Notes under the pieces: generated by a model
The model's database searches: none
What the model was told of the DNA's origin: nothing
What the model saw: only the letters and a program-made list of their open reading frames with translations
Position numbers and translations under genes: made by a program
NCBI GenBank assembly: GCA_002348465.1
Contig: DEBI01000043.1
Location: forward strand, 1-8,309
Reading direction: 5' to 3'
Origin: Gemmatimonadales bacterium UBA2960
Lineage (GTDB): Bacteria > Gemmatimonadota > Gemmatimonadetes > Longimicrobiales > Gaopeijiaceae
DNA: 8,309 nt
Shown here: positions 4,746 through 8,309 of the stretch, in pieces
Position numbering within the stretch: position 1 is the stretch's first letter
Layout: each line of letters begins with the position of its first letter

Positions 4746-7426
4746 CGCTCCAATTTCTTGATTCCGAATCCCCAGTCGAGTCACTAGCCGTTCGTGGTGG
4801 TGGTAAAGCCAATCAGCTAGCGGCCTTAAACAGAATCGGCTGTTCTGTGCCACGTTGGTTCTGTATCCCGGTTGAGGCCTTCGACGCAGCTTTGTTTCAG
4901 GCTCGGGAAGAGTCAGGTGAACTTGCGGCAGGCTTAGTCTCATTGCCGGTTCCGAACAGCATTGTCGAGTTGATACCTGAAGCGCTCGCCAAGCGCAATC
5001 TCACGGAAGAGTTCGTAGCAGTAAGGTCAAGTGGACTCGATGAAGACGGCACCGAGCACTCATTCGCGGGGCAGTTCGAGTCATACCTATACCGACGTGG
5101 CGTTGAAGAGATCGTAGACGCCATTGGACGCTGCTGGGCGTCAGCTTTCTCCGAGCGAAACGTCGCCTATCGTGCGGCGATCGGAAAATCAGACGCTGTG
5201 CCTCGTATGGGTGTGATCGTGCAGCGGATGATCGATTCAGAGTCAGCCGGTGTGGCATTCTCAAGGAATCCACTTGATCCCGGGGATCGTGAATCACTCA
5301 TTATAGAAAGTGTGTGGGGCCAGGGCGAAGCGATCGTGAGTGGTAGGTTGGATAGTGACCATTTCATCGTTAATCGCAGCACACGCGAATACGAAGTTTC
5401 AGTGGCAAACAAGGTGGCCGCGATAGTCCAACACCCAGAGGGTGGCACACATGAGGTCAAGATTGAGGATGACCGAGCACAAAAGGCGTCTCTCACTCCC
5501 GAGGAAGTTCATGAGATAGCGGACTTGGTTCTCCGCCTAGAAAACGAACTTGGAGTACCTCAGGACCTCGAGTGGGCTACATCCGCTGGACGACTGTTTG
5601 CGCTTCAAACACGACCGATCACGACATTGCCACCGGATGCCGTATTTGATGAGGGTATCGTAGGAACTGCGGTCACCATCTGGGACAACTCAAACATCGT
5701 TGAGAGCTACTCGGGCGTCACGACCCCCTTGACGTTCTCTCATGTGAATCACGCATACCGAGAGGTCTACTTCCAGACGTGTCGTCTGCTGGGTGTACCG
5801 CAGAGCGTGATTGAGGAGCACGACAGCACGTTCCTCAACATGCTCGGACTGATCCGAGGGCGTATCTACTACAACCTACTGAACTGGTACAGACTCCTTT
5901 CGCTCTTTCCCCTCCTCGGAAAGAGTGGGTCATTCATGGAAACCATGATGGGGGTGAAGCAATCACTTGAAACCGACCTCCAGCCGCTCTTCGACTCCCT
6001 AGTCGACGAAGCGCCCGATTATGGGATTTTGAAAAGAGTGGGATTGGTGGTGCGGCTCGCTGTGCACATGCTGGGTGGAGCACGAGCTAACGAACTCTTC
6101 CTCTCAAGGGTGGACCGAGTGTGTCGTCCTATGGAAGAGGCCAACCTCGCCAACCTCAGTCTTCCCCAGCAGGTGGACCTCTACCACCAGTTACTCGACG
6201 GGGCACTCAAGCATTGGAAAGCACCGATCGTCAATGACACTCGTTGCATGATTGCCTTCGGCACACTCAAAACTCTGACCGAAAAATGGATTGCCAGGGA
6301 TGGGGCAGATGAGGCAGCATCATTGCAGAATGACCTTCTGTGCGGCAGTGGAGATCTCAAGAGCACTGAGCCGATGCGTCTTCTGTTGGAGATCGCCGCA
6401 GAAATTGACGGTGATCCCGAAGTTCGCAGACGTTTGCTTGAAGAGGCTCCGGAAGAGTTCTGGAGATCGTTACAGGGAGGGTTCGCCCCACATCTCAAGG
6501 AGCGATTCGAGTCCTACATCGCTGAGTATGGCTACCGCTGTGTTGATGAACTGAAGCTTGAGACGCTCGACTACCACGATCGTCCTCACATGGTGGTGGC
6601 TAGCGTACAGGGCTATGTACGCCATGGAGTTCCGCCATCTGAGGAGATCGAAGCGCGGAAACGGGAGATACGTGAGGATGCTGAGGCAATTGTCCGAGAG
6701 CGCCTGAATAGTATTCGCAGTGCTTACTATTTTTCTATACTGCGGTGGACACGTCGGGCAGTTGGCGATCGGGAACGACTCCGATTCGAGCGTACCCGTA
6801 CGTTTGGCGTTGTGCGTCAGATATTTCGCGGCGTCGGGAGTAATCTGGCGGCGCTCGGGGCTCTGGAACGGGAGGATGATGTCTTCTACCTCACTATTGA
6901 GGAGATCATTGCTTTTACTGATGGACGAGCTACAACCCTTGAGCTGTCAAAACTGTCTGAAATTCGTCGAAGTGAGTACGAGGAGTATCGCAGTTCCGCG
7001 GCGCCGCCAAACCGATTCCTGACAAGGGGAGCGGTCGGTGCGACCCTTAGGCATCCGGGCCTGCTACAAAGCCTTGACCTACTAAAAGACCGTGGATCTA
7101 ACGACCCGAATGTTTTGCAAGGGACATCGTGTTGCCCAGGAGTTGTAGAAGCACCTGTGCGGGTCGCGCATAGCTTTGAGGACACGGAAGGGTTAGACGG
7201 GGAGATCCTTGTCACCGAGCGCACTGACCCGGGGTGGGTTCCGGCTTTCCCCGCGTGCTCAGGTCTAATTATCGAGCGAGGAAGCTTATTGTCCCATTCG
7301 GCAGTAGTCGCTCGTGAGCTTGGTATACCTACCGTGGTCGGTGTAGAGGGTGACCCACTCAAGAAACTTGAGAATGGCCAAATCGTCCGCCTTGATGCGG
7401 GCAAAGGCGAGGTGAGGATTATTTGA
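4742..7426 (+). CDS. Rifampicin-phosphotransferase-like / PEP-synthase-like ATP-dependent phosphotransferase
   Basis: An 894-residue swivelling-domain phosphotransferase. ATG 4742 sits in an ATGA overlap with the UbiA stop and precedes GGGKANQLAALN, the usual N-terminus; an upstream extension to 4661 would lie wholly inside the UbiA gene. ATP-grasp (PPDK N-terminal) domain: 19-29 with Lys22, VAVRSSGLDEDGTEHSFAGQ (92-111), VIVQRMIDSESAGVAFSRNP (158-177), GQGEAIVSG, then DLEWA and LFALQTRPIT, giving Glu276, Gln289 and Arg291. A middle segment from about 312 to 790 starts with WDNSNIVESYSGVTTPLTFS, like the acceptor-binding region of rifampicin phosphotransferase, and contains DDVFYLTIEEI. The C-terminal His domain (about 791-894) has GSLLSHSAVVARELGIP with the phosphoryl-carrying His852. 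Nothing follows it, so the PEP/pyruvate TIM barrel of a true PEP synthase is absent. ATP should phosphorylate His852, which then phosphorylates an acceptor held by the middle domain. The acceptor is unknown, and rifampicin resistance should not be assumed. Confidence 0.9.
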   Translation: MTLQFLDSESPVESLAVRGGGKANQLAALNRIGCSVPRWFCIPVEAFDAALFQAREESGELAAGLVSLPVPNSIVELIPEALAKRNLTEEFVAVRSSGLDEDGTEHSFAGQFESYLYRRGVEEIVDAIGRCWASAFSERNVAYRAAIGKSDAVPRMGVIVQRMIDSESAGVAFSRNPLDPGDRESLIIESVWGQGEAIVSGRLDSDHFIVNRSTREYEVSVANKVAAIVQHPEGGTHEVKIEDDRAQKASLTPEEVHEIADLVLRLENELGVPQDLEWATSAGRLFALQTRPITTLPPDAVFDEGIVGTAVTIWDNSNIVESYSGVTTPLTFSHVNHAYREVYFQTCRLLGVPQSVIEEHDSTFLNMLGLIRGRIYYNLLNWYRLLSLFPLLGKSGSFMETMMGVKQSLETDLQPLFDSLVDEAPDYGILKRVGLVVRLAVHMLGGARANELFLSRVDRVCRPMEEANLANLSLPQQVDLYHQLLDGALKHWKAPIVNDTRCMIAFGTLKTLTEKWIARDGADEAASLQNDLLCGSGDLKSTEPMRLLLEIAAEIDGDPEVRRRLLEEAPEEFWRSLQGGFAPHLKERFESYIAEYGYRCVDELKLETLDYHDRPHMVVASVQGYVRHGVPPSEEIEARKREIREDAEAIVRERLNSIRSAYYFSILRWTRRAVGDRERLRFERTRTFGVVRQIFRGVGSNLAALGALEREDDVFYLTIEEIIAFTDGRATTLELSKLSEIRRSEYEEYRSSAAPPNRFLTRGAVGATLRHPGLLQSLDLLKDRGSNDPNVLQGTSCCPGVVEAPVRVAHSFEDTEGLDGEILVTERTDPGWVPAFPACSGLIIERGSLLSHSAVVARELGIPTVVGVEGDPLKKLENGQIVRLDAGKGEVRII
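7409..7415 (+). promoter_or_regulatory. Strong Shine-Dalgarno deciding a TTG start
   Basis: GAGGTGA, a near-complete complement to the 16S 3' end, lies 7 nt before TTG 7423, with a second GAGG at 7414-7417. It selects the non-ATG start of the next gene, which has no in-frame ATG or GTG between the preceding in-frame stop (7393-7395) and the conserved region. Confidence 0.7.
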
Positions 7427-8309
7427 ACCTGTCTTTGTTTAGCTGCTATTCCACGCAGCAAGATCCGGCACCTGATGAGTTTGTTGAGCGATTTAAGTCA
7501 GCCGGCATCGAACTCCAGGCTAATTGGCCAGAAGGCTCCTTCCGGTCAACCAGCTACCTATCTTTGGTGCTTAGCATCGGACTCAGCCGACCGGCAGGAT
7601 TGTTCGTTGTTAAAGGACCTGATGGTGTCCTGGCAAGGGCAGGTGTCTTCCAGGGGTCGGTGAGGAAACGCTCCGGGGTGATAGGCCTTTACGACGCAGC
7701 ACCGCACCAGAGTGCTGGTTACGCAGCAGAGTTAATTATCGAAGCTGCTATGGAATGGGCGACAGCTCATGACCTCGAAGAGCTCTTCGCTCCGGTCGAT
7801 GTGAACACTTGGTTTGAATACCGAGCGATGCTCTCCCCTAAGGAAGGAGTGTTTGAGCCGGATCCATTCAGCTGGGAGCCTTTGGCTTCCCAAGAACATC
7901 AACGGCATTTCAACGATCACGGTTTTGTTTTAGAAGCCTCGTTCGAGACTGTCGGATTGGAGATTAACGATACCGGCGACTTCACTTTTAGTGACCTACT
8001 CAAACGCACGCGATCAGGTTATGAGACCGCCATTGCAGAGGGCCTTCGGATTGAGCGACTTACATCAGAGAGAGTGAAGGCCGTGTTACCCGAATTGCAT
8101 GCGCTTTGCCTGAAGGCGTTTGCGGACAATCTCCTGTTCGAGCCCATTCCACTCCAAGCGTTCAGGGCTCTTTATGAAAACGCGCTAACTGCCGTGCCCG
8201 AGCATTTCACATTCCTTGCGCGAGACCAAGCAGACCGGCTTGTCGGTTTCCTGTTCACATTCCCGGATAGAGGTTGGCTCGTCATGAAAACTATAGCGGT
8301 CGCGCCCGA
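7423..8309 (+). CDS. Tandem GNAT-like acyltransferase, 3' partial
   Basis: The frame is open from TTG 7423 to the window edge, 295 complete codons with no stop. The TTG overlaps the phosphotransferase stop (TTGA) and has a strong Shine-Dalgarno at 7409-7415, so the gene is coupled to the operon. The C-terminal part, from about residue 207, has the start of a GNAT acetyltransferase domain: GLRIERLTSERVKAVLPELH, a beta-strand FTFLARDQADRLVGFLFTF, and VMKTIAVAP just before the edge, where the acetyl-CoA pyrophosphate loop should follow. The N-terminal part (about 30-185) also looks GNAT-like: a LFVVKGPDGVLARAGVF hairpin, an IIEAAMEWATAHDLEELFAP helix-strand, and HFNDHGFVLEASFETVG, resembling the large bacterial GNAT-like proteins that end in an N-D-H-G-F type segment. 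It shows no clear acetyl-CoA loop. The expected role is transfer of an acyl or aminoacyl group to an amine or hydroxyl of the pathway intermediate. The acceptor is unknown. Confidence 0.75.
   Translation, partial: MNLSLFSCYSTQQDPAPDEFVERFKSAGIELQANWPEGSFRSTSYLSLVLSIGLSRPAGLFVVKGPDGVLARAGVFQGSVRKRSGVIGLYDAAPHQSAGYAAELIIEAAMEWATAHDLEELFAPVDVNTWFEYRAMLSPKEGVFEPDPFSWEPLASQEHQRHFNDHGFVLEASFETVGLEINDTGDFTFSDLLKRTRSGYETAIAEGLRIERLTSERVKAVLPELHALCLKAFADNLLFEPIPLQAFRALYENALTAVPEHFTFLARDQADRLVGFLFTFPDRGWLVMKTIAVAP

Noticed and set aside
4742..7426. Naming the gene ppsA (PEP synthase) or rph (rifampicin resistance).
   Set aside because: The PEP-binding barrel is absent, and nothing visible shows rifampicin as the acceptor, so no symbol is assigned.
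6886..7461. Minus-strand 191-residue ORF.
   Set aside because: It is antisense to the conserved His domain of the phosphotransferase, and its Ser/Arg-rich composition is typical of a shadow frame.
7475..7663. Plus-strand 62-residue ORF.
   Set aside because: It is out of frame within the GNAT-like gene that starts at TTG 7423, which has a strong Shine-Dalgarno and runs unbroken to the edge.
1..8309. tRNA, rRNA, CRISPR arrays, insertion sequences or attachment sites.
   Set aside because: I saw no regularly spaced repeats, transposase-like proteins, terminal inverted repeats or RNA gene signatures on either strand.

Overview
The window looks like a chromosomal segment of a Gram-negative bacterium with a respiratory metabolism. 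The evidence is a dihaem c-type cytochrome-like protein of the HNE_0200 type and an exported DUF3299 protein, both families I know mainly from Proteobacteria, often marine ones. Base composition is moderate, roughly half G+C by eye. There is no rRNA, tRNA, transposase or CRISPR, so I cannot name a taxon.

Layout. (1) Positions 1-1117, plus strand: the 3' part of an NHL-repeat/dihaem cytochrome-like gene whose 5' end lies outside the window. (2) Positions 1215-1733, minus strand: a DUF3299 protein with an N-terminal export signal. (3) Positions 1800-2321, minus strand: a short XRE-type helix-turn-helix regulator. (4) Positions 2322-2416: a 95-bp divergent control region with an imperfect palindrome between two copies of TGCTATC(A)GGTT. 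(5) Positions 2417-8309, plus strand: a tight four-gene run made of an OleC-like adenylate-forming (ANL) ligase, a UbiA-type membrane prenyltransferase, an 894-aa ATP-grasp/His-domain phosphotransferase built like rifampicin phosphotransferase, and a protein with two GNAT-like regions that runs off the 3' edge. The last junctions are translationally coupled (ATGA and TTGA overlaps), and the ligase-UbiA gap is only 4 nt.

Reading of the system. The four plus-strand genes behave as one operon, probably controlled by the divergent regulator. Together they provide carboxylate activation, a membrane-embedded transfer to or from an isoprenoid or similar lipophilic substrate, phosphorylation of a small acceptor through a phosphohistidine, and acyl or aminoacyl transfer. 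I do not recognise this set as a characterised pathway. It is best described as a candidate small-molecule or lipid biosynthesis (or modification) cluster of unknown product. Several enzymes carry unusual versions of family motifs: the second UbiA Asp motif is replaced, the Lys of the ligase C-terminal motif appears to be Arg, and the phosphotransferase lacks the PEP-binding barrel of a true PEP synthase. The cytochrome-like and DUF3299 genes upstream are probably ordinary neighbours and not part of the system.
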